From JANNRR01 sp031401675 (GTDB lineage: Bacteria; Pseudomonadota; Alphaproteobacteria; Rhodobacterales; Rhodobacteraceae): 30,037 nt of DNA. Every line of letters begins with the position of its first letter. Position 1 is the first letter of the stretch. Below the pieces are notes generated by a model. It did no database searches. It had not been told where the DNA came from and saw only the letters and a list, made by a program, of their open reading frames with translations. The translations under genes were made by a program, and so were the position numbers. The stretch covers positions 1 through 30,037 of the forward strand of contig JANNRR010000121.1 of the NCBI GenBank assembly GCA_031401675.1, written 5' to 3'. Shown piece after piece: positions 22,443 to 29,900 of the stretch.

Positions 22443-24086
22443 ATGGCCAGCTTTTTCATCAGCACCGCAACCGCCACCGGCCAGACGCTCGCCGCGTTCG
22501 AGACCGGGTTCATCACCGCTGCCGGGTCGATTGTCACCACCGCGACCGCCGCCGTCACCATGGCGGGCGCGTCAAACTTGACCGTGCTCGGGGCCATCGG
22601 GCAGGACTTCGGCGGTGGCCTGATTTCCGGCACCGTGACGTTTCCAACCATCGTTGTCGGCGCGCAGGGCTACATCGGCAACACCGCCAACGACGCCATC
22701 TCGCTGTCGCTGTCCGATGTGCTGACCTTCGAGAATGCCGGGACGGTCCGGGGCGAAATTGCCGCCCTGCGCGTTTCGGAAACCGATGGAAATGCCAGCG
22801 TCAACCTGACCAACAGCGGCAATATGTCCGGTGCATTCAGCGACGCCATTGCCATTTCACTGGGAACCGGAACCCTGCAGATGTTTAACAGCGGCAGCAT
22901 TACCGGGTCGGGCAGCGCCATCTCGTTGGCATCCGGCACCCTGCAGCTTTACAATACCGGCACATTGACGGGCCTGGCATTTGTGGGACTGCAGGTCGCG
23001 GGCGGGGATGACCGCATCTATAATCTGGGGCAAATGTTCGGCGACGTCATTCTGGGTGCCGGGGCGGATCTGTTCGATTCCGCATTGGGCCTTCAGACCA
23101 ACGGCGAGGTTTTCGGCAGTCAGGGCAACGACACGCTGCTGGGCGGAGCAGGTGACAATACCCTGTTCGGCGGCACCGAGAACGACCTGTTGTCCGGCGG
23201 CGACGGTGACGATGTGCTGGCCGGTGCCGATGATTTCGACGTGCTCTATGGTGGCAACGGCGATGACAGCCTGTTCGGCGAGTTGCAGGCCGACCGGCTG
23301 GTCGGCGGTGCCGGTGCCGATGCGATTTTCGGCGGTGGCGGCTTTGATGTGGCCGAGTACCGGGCCTCCGGCGCGGGGGTAGAGGTTGATCTGACCACCG
23401 GTGCCGGTTCCGGCGGCGATGCCGAAGGCGACGTCTGCCTGCAGGTTGAAAACCTGATCGGCTCGGCGTTCGATGACGACCTGTTCGGCACCTCCGGCAG
23501 CAACCTGTTCAACGGCGGCCGCGGCGCTGACCTGCTGGATGGTCGCGCCGGCAACGATATCCTGACCGGCGGTGCTGGGGCCGACACCCTGATCGGCGGA
23601 ACCGGGACCGACACCGCCAGCTACAGCGGTGCCAGTAGCGGTGTGACCCTGAACCTTGCCACCAACCTGAACCTCGGCAGCCATGCCGCAGGCGACATCC
23701 TGTCCGGCATCGAAGCGCTGGACGGTTCGGCCTTCAACGACCGGCTGACCGGCGACAGCGCCGCCAACAGCCTTGTCGGCAACGCCGGCAACGACACGCT
23801 GACGGGCGCTGCCGGCGCGGATACCCTGACCGGTGGTCTCGGCGCGGATACCTTCGTCTATGCCGCCGGGTTCCGCGCCGACCGGATCACCGACTATACG
23901 GATGCCGACGACCGCATCGATCTGACAGCCTACGGCTTTGCCAGCGTCGCGGCGGCGCTGGCGCTGGCGGCCACTGCCGGCCCCGACATCCTGTTCACCT
24001 TTGCCCCCGGCGACACCATGCGACTGGCGGGGGTGGTGACCTTGGGCATTGCCATTGCCGATCTGGCCGACAACATCCTGATCTGA
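22443..24086 (+). CDS. Secreted RTX (hemolysin-type calcium-binding) protein
   Basis: A protein of 547 residues without a Sec signal peptide. Residues 1-215 hold repeated NSG/NTG/NLG turns (for example NSGSITGSG, NTGTLTG, NLGQMFGDV), suggesting a parallel beta-helix. Glycine-rich calcium-binding nonapeptides (GGxGxDxLx) occupy about 226-300, 355-405 and 440-475, interleaved with two VDL..G..GDxxxxxENLIGSAFDD-type modules. The C-terminus (TFVYAAGFRADRITDYTDADDRIDL) is typical of type I secretion substrates. No ABC exporter or TolC gene is nearby. One cysteine near residue 331 is unusual for this class. Its TGA overlaps the dtd start. Confidence 0.88.
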   Translation: MASFFISTATATGQTLAAFETGFITAAGSIVTTATAAVTMAGASNLTVLGAIGQDFGGGLISGTVTFPTIVVGAQGYIGNTANDAISLSLSDVLTFENAGTVRGEIAALRVSETDGNASVNLTNSGNMSGAFSDAIAISLGTGTLQMFNSGSITGSGSAISLASGTLQLYNTGTLTGLAFVGLQVAGGDDRIYNLGQMFGDVILGAGADLFDSALGLQTNGEVFGSQGNDTLLGGAGDNTLFGGTENDLLSGGDGDDVLAGADDFDVLYGGNGDDSLFGELQADRLVGGAGADAIFGGGGFDVAEYRASGAGVEVDLTTGAGSGGDAEGDVCLQVENLIGSAFDDDLFGTSGSNLFNGGRGADLLDGRAGNDILTGGAGADTLIGGTGTDTASYSGASSGVTLNLATNLNLGSHAAGDILSGIEALDGSAFNDRLTGDSAANSLVGNAGNDTLTGAAGADTLTGGLGADTFVYAAGFRADRITDYTDADDRIDLTAYGFASVAAALALAATAGPDILFTFAPGDTMRLAGVVTLGIAIADLADNILI

Positions 24087-24523
24087 TGCGGGCTCTGTTG
24101 CAAAGGGTGTCGCAGGCGTCGGTGTCGGTGGCCGGCGAAACCGTCGGGGCCATCGGTCCCGGTCTGCTGATCCTGATCTGCGCCATGCAGGGCGACAGCG
24201 AAGCGCAGGCCGACACGCTTGCCGCCAGGATCGCCCGGCTCCGGATCTTTCAGGACGATCAGGGCAAGATGAACCGCAGCCTGACCGATACCGGCGGCGC
24301 AGCCCTCGTCGTCAGTCAGTTCACCCTGGCCGCCGACACTTCGCGCGGCAACCGCCCCGGCTTTTCCACCGCCGCCGCCCCCGACGACGGCCACCGCCTG
24401 TACCGCCATTTCATCGACGCCCTGCGCCGCCTCGGCCTGCCCGTCGCCACCGGCCGGTTCGCCGCCGACATGGCCGTCACCCTGACCAACGAAGGCCCGG
24501 TGACGATCTGGCTGGAAACCTGA
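24086..24523 (+). CDS. dtd: D-aminoacyl-tRNA deacylase
   Basis: A protein of 145 residues, the standard length. Key motifs are intact: SQFTLAAD (Ser77 to Asp84) and the NEGPVT motif with cis-Gly138-Pro139 that gives chiral selection. It hydrolyses D-amino acids (and glycine mischarged on tRNA-Ala) from tRNA. The start ATG overlaps the RTX stop codon (TGATG), so translation may be coupled to a secreted protein, which is functionally odd. A tRNA gene ends 3 nt after its stop on the opposite strand. Confidence 0.95.
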   Translation: MRALLQRVSQASVSVAGETVGAIGPGLLILICAMQGDSEAQADTLAARIARLRIFQDDQGKMNRSLTDTGGAALVVSQFTLAADTSRGNRPGFSTAAAPDDGHRLYRHFIDALRRLGLPVATGRFAADMAVTLTNEGPVTIWLET

Positions 24524-24525
24524 AC

Positions 24526-24602
24526 TGGCGACCCCGGGAGGACTCGAACCCCCAACCTCGGACTTAGAAGGTCCTTGCTCTATCCGGTTGAGCTACGGGG
24601 CC
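24526..24602 (-). tRNA. tRNA-Arg (anticodon TCT)
   Basis: A 77-nt cloverleaf on the minus strand including an encoded CCA. The acceptor stem GGCCCCG pairs with CGGGGTC (one G-T), the D arm is AGCTCAACCGGATAGAGC, the anticodon loop is CTTCTAA with TCT at 34-36 (reads AGA), and the T arm contains GGTTCGAGTCC. It converges on dtd with a 2-3 nt gap. Confidence 0.95.
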
Positions 24603-24651
24603 GCACGCGGGTCTTTTGCGCCATGCCGGGCAACGGATCAAGGGGCTGCCG

Positions 24652-25161
24652 TCAAGCCGTGTCGCCGCGCCCGGCAATTTCGCAGCGCATGAAGCCGCTG
24701 TCGGGACCCGTGCGATAGTCGCCGAACGGGCCGCAATCGACAAACCCTTGCCGCGCATAAAGCCGCCGCGCCGCTGCGTGTGCCGCACCCGGCCCGGTCT
24801 CCAGATACAGCCAGCCATAGCTGCGCCCCCGGGCCACCGCGATAAGATGCGCCACCAGCCGCTCGCCGATGCCGCGCCCGCGCGCCGCCTGCCGGACATG
24901 CATGGATTTCACCTCGCCCGCCGCCCCGCCTGCCGCCCCGCCTGCCGCACAGTCCATCGCCCTGATCGCCGCAATGCCCAGCAATGCCCCGGCCTGCCGC
25001 GCTGTGAACAGCGTGACGCCGGCGGCCTGCAAGCCCGCGCCATCCAGCGCATAAACACTTTCCGGCGGGGTCACGGCCCGCATCAGCCCCAGATGCGTCG
25101 CGATCAGCGCCGCCACGTCGTCGGCGCGCGGATCAGCCTCGGCAATCGTTACGTCCGGCAC
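24652..25161 (-). CDS. GNAT family N-acetyltransferase
   Basis: A protein of 169 residues from the GTG at 25161, chosen because GCAGGGG precedes it at proper distance and the GNAT fold begins directly (VTIAEADPRADDVAALI). Motif A is EVKSMHVRQAARGRGIGERLV and motif B is YLETGPGAAHAAARRLYARQGF, followed by a C-terminal F..CGPFGDYRTGPDSGFMRCEI as in PanZ/YsnE-like enzymes. An Ala-Gly-Gly repeat sits in the loop before motif A. The gene lies 34 nt after the DUF2125 gene, on the same strand, and may share its transcript. The acceptor is unknown. Confidence 0.83.
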   Translation of the reverse strand: MPDVTIAEADPRADDVAALIATHLGLMRAVTPPESVYALDGAGLQAAGVTLFTARQAGALLGIAAIRAMDCAAGGAAGGAAGEVKSMHVRQAARGRGIGERLVAHLIAVARGRSYGWLYLETGPGAAHAAARRLYARQGFVDCGPFGDYRTGPDSGFMRCEIAGRGDTA

Positions 25162-25195
25162 GCGCAGCCCCTGCCACCACTCCACACCGGGCTGG

Positions 25196-26650
25196 TCAGT
25201 TCTGGCCAAACACCGTCGACGGGTCAACCCCGTTGACCAGCACACTGCCATCAGGGGTCAACGATATTCTCCAGGTGAGCGTGCCATCGGCCTGCACCTT
25301 GGCCATGCCCTTTGCTGCCCCCAGACCAAGCGCAACCTCAGCCAGGTCAGGCGGTGCCGTCCGCAGCACGGCCAGCGCCGCGTCCAGCCCGGTGGCGGTG
25401 ATCAGCGCCTGCCCCTGCGGCATCGCCACCGGCCCCGCCGTCATCGACCCGGTGGCGGTCACGTCGTACAGGTCATTCGTCACCCGGCCGCCCCTGATGG
25501 CCACCTCTACCACCCCGTCCGGCAACAGCGCCGCCAGCAGTTCATTCTCCATCCCCGGCGGAATCGGTTCCGGCGCCGCCAGATTCAATGCTTCGATCAG
25601 CATCGCCGCCGGGCTGGCCAGATCGTAGCCCGCCACGTCAAAATCCAGCGCCACATCCTTCGGCACCAGCGGCACCGCCCACGCCGGCACCAGCCCATCC
25701 GGCAACGTCAACCCGTGCACGGCGATGGCCTCGCCAATATGGCCATCCGCAACGATGCCGCGCATGCCGACCGATACTTCGGCGCTGGCGAATCCGATGG
25801 TGCCGACCGGTGTCAGCATGGTGACATCCTCGACCCGGCTTGTCGCCGACAGCTCCTCGATCAGAGGCAGCGCCGCACGCAACAACGGCTTCAGCGCCGC
25901 CTGATCCGCCGTGATCGCCTCTGGCGAGGCATGTGAAACCGCAAAGGCGATCAGGTCATACAGCCCCAGAGTGACGGCACCGGTATAGTCGATCTGGCTG
26001 CTGGCGGTCCGGGCGGTGATCGTCAGGTCCATTGCCATCGGCTGATCCGGCGATGCCGGAATCCGGATGCTTTCGGAAATGCCGCTCATCGTCGCGGTCA
26101 CTTGTCCGTCCACCCCGCCCGCCGTGCCAGCGCTCGCCATCGCCTCGGCATGCGCTGCGTCGACCGAATAGGCCACGTCCATCGTCGGCCCGCCGGGTTC
26201 GGTCACAGTCTCCTGAAACGCAATCCCGGTATAGTCGGCGGACGAGCTGACAAAACTCGCCAGACTTTCGTCGAACACACCGGTGCCCGACACCCGGTCG
26301 ACTGCCAGCGAAACCAGCAGCGCACCCGGGATCGTCATCGCAAGTTCGAACCTCTGGTCCTGCGTCACCAGCCAGGTGCCGTCGCCCTGATCGACCAGCT
26401 CCATCTGGATCGGCGACACCGTGACCGAACCGGCCCCGGCCGGGATCATCGCCGAAAACGGCGCGGCGTCGATGCTCAGTCGATAAAGGTCACCCGCCGG
26501 CACCACCTTTACCACGCCCGGCTGCGACCCCAGATAGGTCTGGAACAGGGCCAGCAGCCGGGCGCCACCCTCCGGCGTTGCCGGTACCGCCCCGGCGGTT
26601 CCGGCCAGGGTCGCCAGTGCCAGCGCAAGAAAAGTTCGGGTCAGGGTCAC
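25196..26650 (-). CDS. Exported DUF2125 domain protein
   Basis: A protein of 484 residues. The GTG at 26650 is chosen as start: GGAG lies 7 nt upstream and the protein then opens with a Sec signal peptide (LTRTFLALALATLAGTAGA). The rest is a beta-rich, Ala/Thr/Val-rich protein, with repeated modules such as DLTITARTASSQIDYTGAV and TDVYD..ATGSMTAGPV that fit DUF2125, an alphaproteobacterial family related in style to AsmA/DUF945 proteins. It is probably periplasmic. Function is unknown. No catalytic motif is visible. Confidence 0.7.
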   Translation of the reverse strand: MTLTRTFLALALATLAGTAGAVPATPEGGARLLALFQTYLGSQPGVVKVVPAGDLYRLSIDAAPFSAMIPAGAGSVTVSPIQMELVDQGDGTWLVTQDQRFELAMTIPGALLVSLAVDRVSGTGVFDESLASFVSSSADYTGIAFQETVTEPGGPTMDVAYSVDAAHAEAMASAGTAGGVDGQVTATMSGISESIRIPASPDQPMAMDLTITARTASSQIDYTGAVTLGLYDLIAFAVSHASPEAITADQAALKPLLRAALPLIEELSATSRVEDVTMLTPVGTIGFASAEVSVGMRGIVADGHIGEAIAVHGLTLPDGLVPAWAVPLVPKDVALDFDVAGYDLASPAAMLIEALNLAAPEPIPPGMENELLAALLPDGVVEVAIRGGRVTNDLYDVTATGSMTAGPVAMPQGQALITATGLDAALAVLRTAPPDLAEVALGLGAAKGMAKVQADGTLTWRISLTPDGSVLVNGVDPSTVFGQN

Positions 26651-26865
26651 GCTCGGGCTCCTTCGGTGCAATGTTTGTTCGAAAGCCTGAATGGCAACGG
26701 TTGCCGGCAATGTCGGGCACCAAGCGCAAACCGTCAAGCCGCCGCGGCGCGCGCTTTGGCGGCTGGTGCCACCGTCCTTCAGCAGTCTGGCATGCCCGAG
26801 CCGCACAGGAAATCACCGCGCCGCGCCGCCACTGACACGTACGCCCGAGCCCCCCGGCCCTGCCG

Positions 26866-27177
26866 TCAATGCGTCCACTGCCCCTTGCGGTCGGTCGCGA
26901 AATTCTCGCCGTAGCCGCGCGGCCGGATGTTGGCCTTGCGCGGCTTTGGCTGGGTGATCAGATAGTCGATCCCGCGCTCGGTGGCATAGGCTGCCGCCGC
27001 CTCGGCCGTGTCGAACTGCAATCGCACCTGCGCTTGGGTATCATCGGAACTGGTCCAGCCCATCAGCGGGTCGACTTCGCGCGCCGTCTCCGGCGCAAAC
27101 TCCAGCACCCAGCCCTTGGTCTTGGCGGTTCCCGATTGCATGGCGGTTCTGGCAGGCTGATAAATCCGGGCGGGCAT
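26866..27177 (-). CDS. ETC complex I subunit, NDUFS4-like
   Basis: A protein of 103 residues opening MPARIYQPARTAMQSG and carrying WVLEFAPETAREVDPLMGW, then DDTQAQVRLQFDTAEAAAAYA and a basic tail with RPRGYGENF, all as in the NDUFS4 family (the 18-kDa accessory subunit of complex I in mitochondria and in alphaproteobacteria). It helps to stabilise the peripheral arm of NADH:ubiquinone oxidoreductase. The start is the ATG at 27177 with AAGGAGG 8 nt upstream. As in relatives, it is encoded away from the nuo operon. Confidence 0.93.
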   Translation of the reverse strand: MPARIYQPARTAMQSGTAKTKGWVLEFAPETAREVDPLMGWTSSDDTQAQVRLQFDTAEAAAAYATERGIDYLITQPKPRKANIRPRGYGENFATDRKGQWTH

Positions 27178-27298
27178 CGGGATCCTCCTTGGGTGCGGTG
27201 CCGTTATCGCCAATGTAGGCTTGGGTGGCAAGTCCCGGCCGACGGCTGCACACGCCCTGTCGCCCCATCCCATGCGACAACGGCCCGCTGCGCCCTGT

Positions 27299-27374
27299 CA
27301 GAACAGGCGGCTGCCGATCGGGTGCTGGGAGTTGGGTGGGGTGGGGTGGTGCCCCCGATCGGCAGCCTGTTCTG
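27299..27374. repeat. 21-bp imperfect inverted repeat enclosing a G-quadruplex motif
   Basis: Left arm CAGAACAGG (27299-27307), a 3-nt bulge, then CTGCCGATCGGG (27311-27322) pairs perfectly with CCCGATCGGCAG (27354-27365) and CCTGTTCTG (27366-27374). The 31-nt loop contains GGG, GGG, GGGG and GGGG tracts (27327-27346) separated by 4, 1 and 1 bases, a canonical G4 motif on the plus strand. Confidence 0.7.
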
Positions 27375-27440
27375 CTGCTTGCCTCAGAAACCTACGATCA
27401 GCCCCGCCGCAACACAAGCGCCGATTACGGCCATTCTTCG

Positions 27441-27454
27441 TGTAACTCGTTACA
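27441..27454. promoter_or_regulatory. TGTAAC-TC-GTTACA palindrome
   Basis: A perfect inverted repeat with 6-bp arms and a 2-bp centre, in an AT-rich island 135 nt upstream of uvrB. It looks like a binding site for a dimeric regulator. The factor is unknown. Confidence 0.4.
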
Positions 27455-27469
27455 ATCGCAGAAACTTTC

Positions 27470-27485
27470 TTAACGATTTGTTAAC
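27470..27485 (+). promoter_or_regulatory. Candidate CtrA-binding site (TTAA-N7-TTAAC)
   Basis: TTAACGATTTGTTAAC matches the alphaproteobacterial CtrA consensus TTAA-N7-TTAAC exactly. It sits 103 nt upstream of the uvrB start in an AT-rich patch. CtrA is the cell-cycle response regulator that in Rhodobacterales controls motility, gene transfer agents and other genes. Confidence 0.5.
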
Positions 27486-27542
27486 CTCGCCACCGCCGCA
27501 ACCGGCGCGCACCATTTCCAGTGATCACGCACCCTTGCACCA

Positions 27543-27557
27543 GAACAAAATGTGATC
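27543..27557. promoter_or_regulatory. Near-match to alphaproteobacterial SOS box upstream of uvrB
   Basis: GAAC-N7-GATC at 27543-27557 differs by one base from GAAC-N7-GAAC, the reverse complement of the alphaproteobacterial LexA site GTTC-N7-GTTC. It is 31 nt from the uvrB start, where a LexA site would be expected, but the mismatch keeps it tentative. Confidence 0.3.
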
Positions 27558-27588
27558 ATCTTGGTGTCAACCGCAAGGAATCGCCCCG

Positions 27589-29769
27589 ATGCCGCACAAC
27601 AACATCAACGCCCCCACCCCCCGCCATGACGCCCTGACACGCCCGAAACTCGAAGGCGGCCGCCGCTTCGTCATGCAGACCGAATACACCGCCGCCGGCG
27701 ACCAGCCGACCGCCATCGCCGAACTGTCCGCCGGGGTCGAGGCGGGCGAACAAAATCAGGTCCTGCTCGGCGCCACCGGCACCGGCAAGACCTTCACCAT
27801 GGCCAAGATCATCGAGCAGACCCAGCGCCCGGCCATAATCCTCGCCCCCAACAAGACCCTCGCCGCGCAATTATACGGCGAGTTCAAGGGCTTCTTCCCC
27901 GACAACGCCGTCGAATACTTCGTCAGCTACTACGACTATTACCAGCCCGAGGCCTATGTCGCCCGCTCCGACACCTACATCGAGAAGGAATCCCAGATCA
28001 ACGAACAGATCGACCGGATGCGCCATGCTGCCACCCGCTCGCTCCTGGAACGCGACGACGTCATCATCGTCGCCTCGGTGTCCTGCATCTACGGCATCGG
28101 CTCGGTGGAAACCTACTCGGCGATGACCCAGGACCTGGTGGTCGGCCAGCCCTACGACCTGCGCCAGATCATGGCCGAACTGGTCGCCCAGCAATACCGC
28201 CGCAATGATTCCGCCTTCCAGCGCGGCTCGTTCCGGGTGCGAGGCGACTCGCTCGAAGTCTGGCCCGCCCACCTCGACACCCGGGCCTGGCGCTTTTCCT
28301 TCTTCGGCGAAACCCTCGAATCCATTACCGAATTCGACCCCCTGACCGGCGAGAAGACCGACAGCTTCGCCAAGATCCGCATCTACGCCAATTCGCACTA
28401 CGTGACGCCGCGCCCGACGCTGAACCAGGCCATCATCGGCATCAAACGCGAACTGCGCCAGACGCTTGATCTGTTCGTGCAACAGGGCAAGCTTCTCGAA
28501 GCCCAGCGGCTGGAACAGCGCTGCAACTTCGATCTGGAAATGCTCGAAGCCACCGGCTCCTGCGCCGGCATCGAGAACTACTCGCGCTACCTCACCGGCC
28601 GCGCCCCCGGCGAACCACCACCCACCCTGTTCGAATTCATACCCGACCACGCCATCGTCTTCGCCGACGAATCCCACGTCTCGGTCCCCCAGATCGGCGG
28701 CATGTACAAAGGCGACTACCGCCGCAAATTCACCCTCGCCGAATACGGCTTCCGCCTGCCGTCCTGCATGGACAACCGCCCGCTGAAGTTCGAGGAATGG
28801 GACGCCATGCGCCCGCAATCCGTCTTCGTCTCCGCCACCCCCGCCAGTTGGGAAATGGAGCAGACCGGCGGCGTCTTCACCGAACAGGTGATCCGCCCCA
28901 CCGGCCTTGTCGACCCGATGATCGAGATCCGCCCCGTCGAAATGCAGGTCGACGACCTCCTGGACGAGGTGCGCCGCGTGGCGCTGGCCGGTTTCCGCAC
29001 CCTGGTCACCACCCTGACCAAACGCATGGCCGAGGACCTGACCGAATACCTGCACGAACAGGGCATCCGGGTGCGCTACATGCACTCCGACATCGACACC
29101 ATTGAAAGGATAGAGATTCTGCGCGACCTGCGGTTGGGTGCGTTCGACGTGCTGGTCGGCATCAACCTGTTGCGCGAGGGGCTGGATATCCCCGAATGCG
29201 GCCTCGTCGCCATCCTCGACGCCGACAAGGAGGGTTTCCTGCGCTCCGAAACCTCCCTGATCCAGACGATTGGGAGAGCCGCCCGCAACGTCGAAGGCCG
29301 CGTCATCATGTACGCCGACCGCATCACCGGCAGCATGGAACGCGCCATGCGCGAAACCGACCGGAGGCGTGAGAAACAGGTGGCCTACAACCTCGCCCAC
29401 GACATCACCCCCCAGACCATCCGCAAGAACGTCGACGACGTGTTGTCCGGCTTGTACAAAGGCGACACCGACATGGCCCGGGTCACGGCGAAAATCGACA
29501 AACCCCTGTACGGATCGAACCTTTCCGCCCATCTCGATGCCCTGCGCCTCGCCATGCGCAAGGCGGCCGAAAACCTGGAATTCGAGGAAGCCGCCCGGCT
29601 GCGCGACGAAGTAAAACGGCTGGAAGCGGTGGAACTGGCGGTGGCCGACGACCCGCTGGCCCGGCAGTCAGCCGTGGACGAGGCGGTGGAGGCGGCAGTG
29701 AAAGGCGGCGGGCGATCGACGGGGGGGCGCGGCGGGATGCGGGGCGGGAAGCGAGGGGGGAGGCGGTGA
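27589..29769 (+). CDS. uvrB: Excinuclease ABC subunit B
   Basis: A protein of 726 residues, complete. Walker A GATGTGKT at 61-68, the damage-probing beta-hairpin YFVSYYDYYQPEAY (about 110-123), ASVSCIYGIG, FADESHVSVPQ as the DEAD-like box, the C-terminal helicase motifs (TLTKRMAEDLTEYL, LREGLDIPE, QTIGRAARN) and the C-terminal UVR motif (about 650-685, AAENLEFEEAARLRDEV) that meets UvrC are all seen. It verifies damage with UvrA and loads UvrC in nucleotide excision repair. An N-terminal extension of about 30 residues (to LEGGRRFVM) is usual in this group. The last 20 residues are a Gly/Arg tail. AAGGA precedes ATG. Confidence 0.98.
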   Translation: MPHNNINAPTPRHDALTRPKLEGGRRFVMQTEYTAAGDQPTAIAELSAGVEAGEQNQVLLGATGTGKTFTMAKIIEQTQRPAIILAPNKTLAAQLYGEFKGFFPDNAVEYFVSYYDYYQPEAYVARSDTYIEKESQINEQIDRMRHAATRSLLERDDVIIVASVSCIYGIGSVETYSAMTQDLVVGQPYDLRQIMAELVAQQYRRNDSAFQRGSFRVRGDSLEVWPAHLDTRAWRFSFFGETLESITEFDPLTGEKTDSFAKIRIYANSHYVTPRPTLNQAIIGIKRELRQTLDLFVQQGKLLEAQRLEQRCNFDLEMLEATGSCAGIENYSRYLTGRAPGEPPPTLFEFIPDHAIVFADESHVSVPQIGGMYKGDYRRKFTLAEYGFRLPSCMDNRPLKFEEWDAMRPQSVFVSATPASWEMEQTGGVFTEQVIRPTGLVDPMIEIRPVEMQVDDLLDEVRRVALAGFRTLVTTLTKRMAEDLTEYLHEQGIRVRYMHSDIDTIERIEILRDLRLGAFDVLVGINLLREGLDIPECGLVAILDADKEGFLRSETSLIQTIGRAARNVEGRVIMYADRITGSMERAMRETDRRREKQVAYNLAHDITPQTIRKNVDDVLSGLYKGDTDMARVTAKIDKPLYGSNLSAHLDALRLAMRKAAENLEFEEAARLRDEVKRLEAVELAVADDPLARQSAVDEAVEAAVKGGGRSTGGRGGMRGGKRGGRR

Positions 29770-29804
29770 AGGAGAAGACCAACGAAACGGCGCAAAAGTC
29801 TTCG

Positions 29805-29894
29805 TCAGGCGCTGTTCCAAAATTCCATGACGAAGTCGACTGCGTTGACGCCGCCCACCTGCTGCGCGAGATAAGTCCTTGGAGCGCAACTCAT
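29805..29894 (-). pseudogene. Possible C-terminal remnant of a gene cut by the IS element
   Basis: A minus-strand frame of 29 codons (MSCAPRTYLAQQVGGVNAVD and so on, ending in a Phe/Trp-rich stretch) ends in TGA at 29807-29805. The frame is closed upstream by a TAG at the very junction with the IS630-like element. The residues look protein-like, so it may be the 3' end of a gene whose body lies beyond the element, outside the window. A chance frame is possible. Confidence 0.3.
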
Positions 29895-29900
29895 GACCTA

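Noticed and set aside
22443..24086. CRISPR or tandem repeat array
   Set aside because: The repetition is of RTX nonapeptide codons inside a coding frame, not of identical spaced repeats.
26651..26865. Additional gene between the DUF2125 and NDUFS4-like genes
   Set aside because: The short frames here have no ribosome binding site, no family pattern and skewed composition; I see only non-coding sequence.
27871..29532. Minus-strand open frame of 553 codons
   Set aside because: It is the mirror of uvrB. Composition is Gly, Val, His and Asp rich with no motif, and uvrB is certain.
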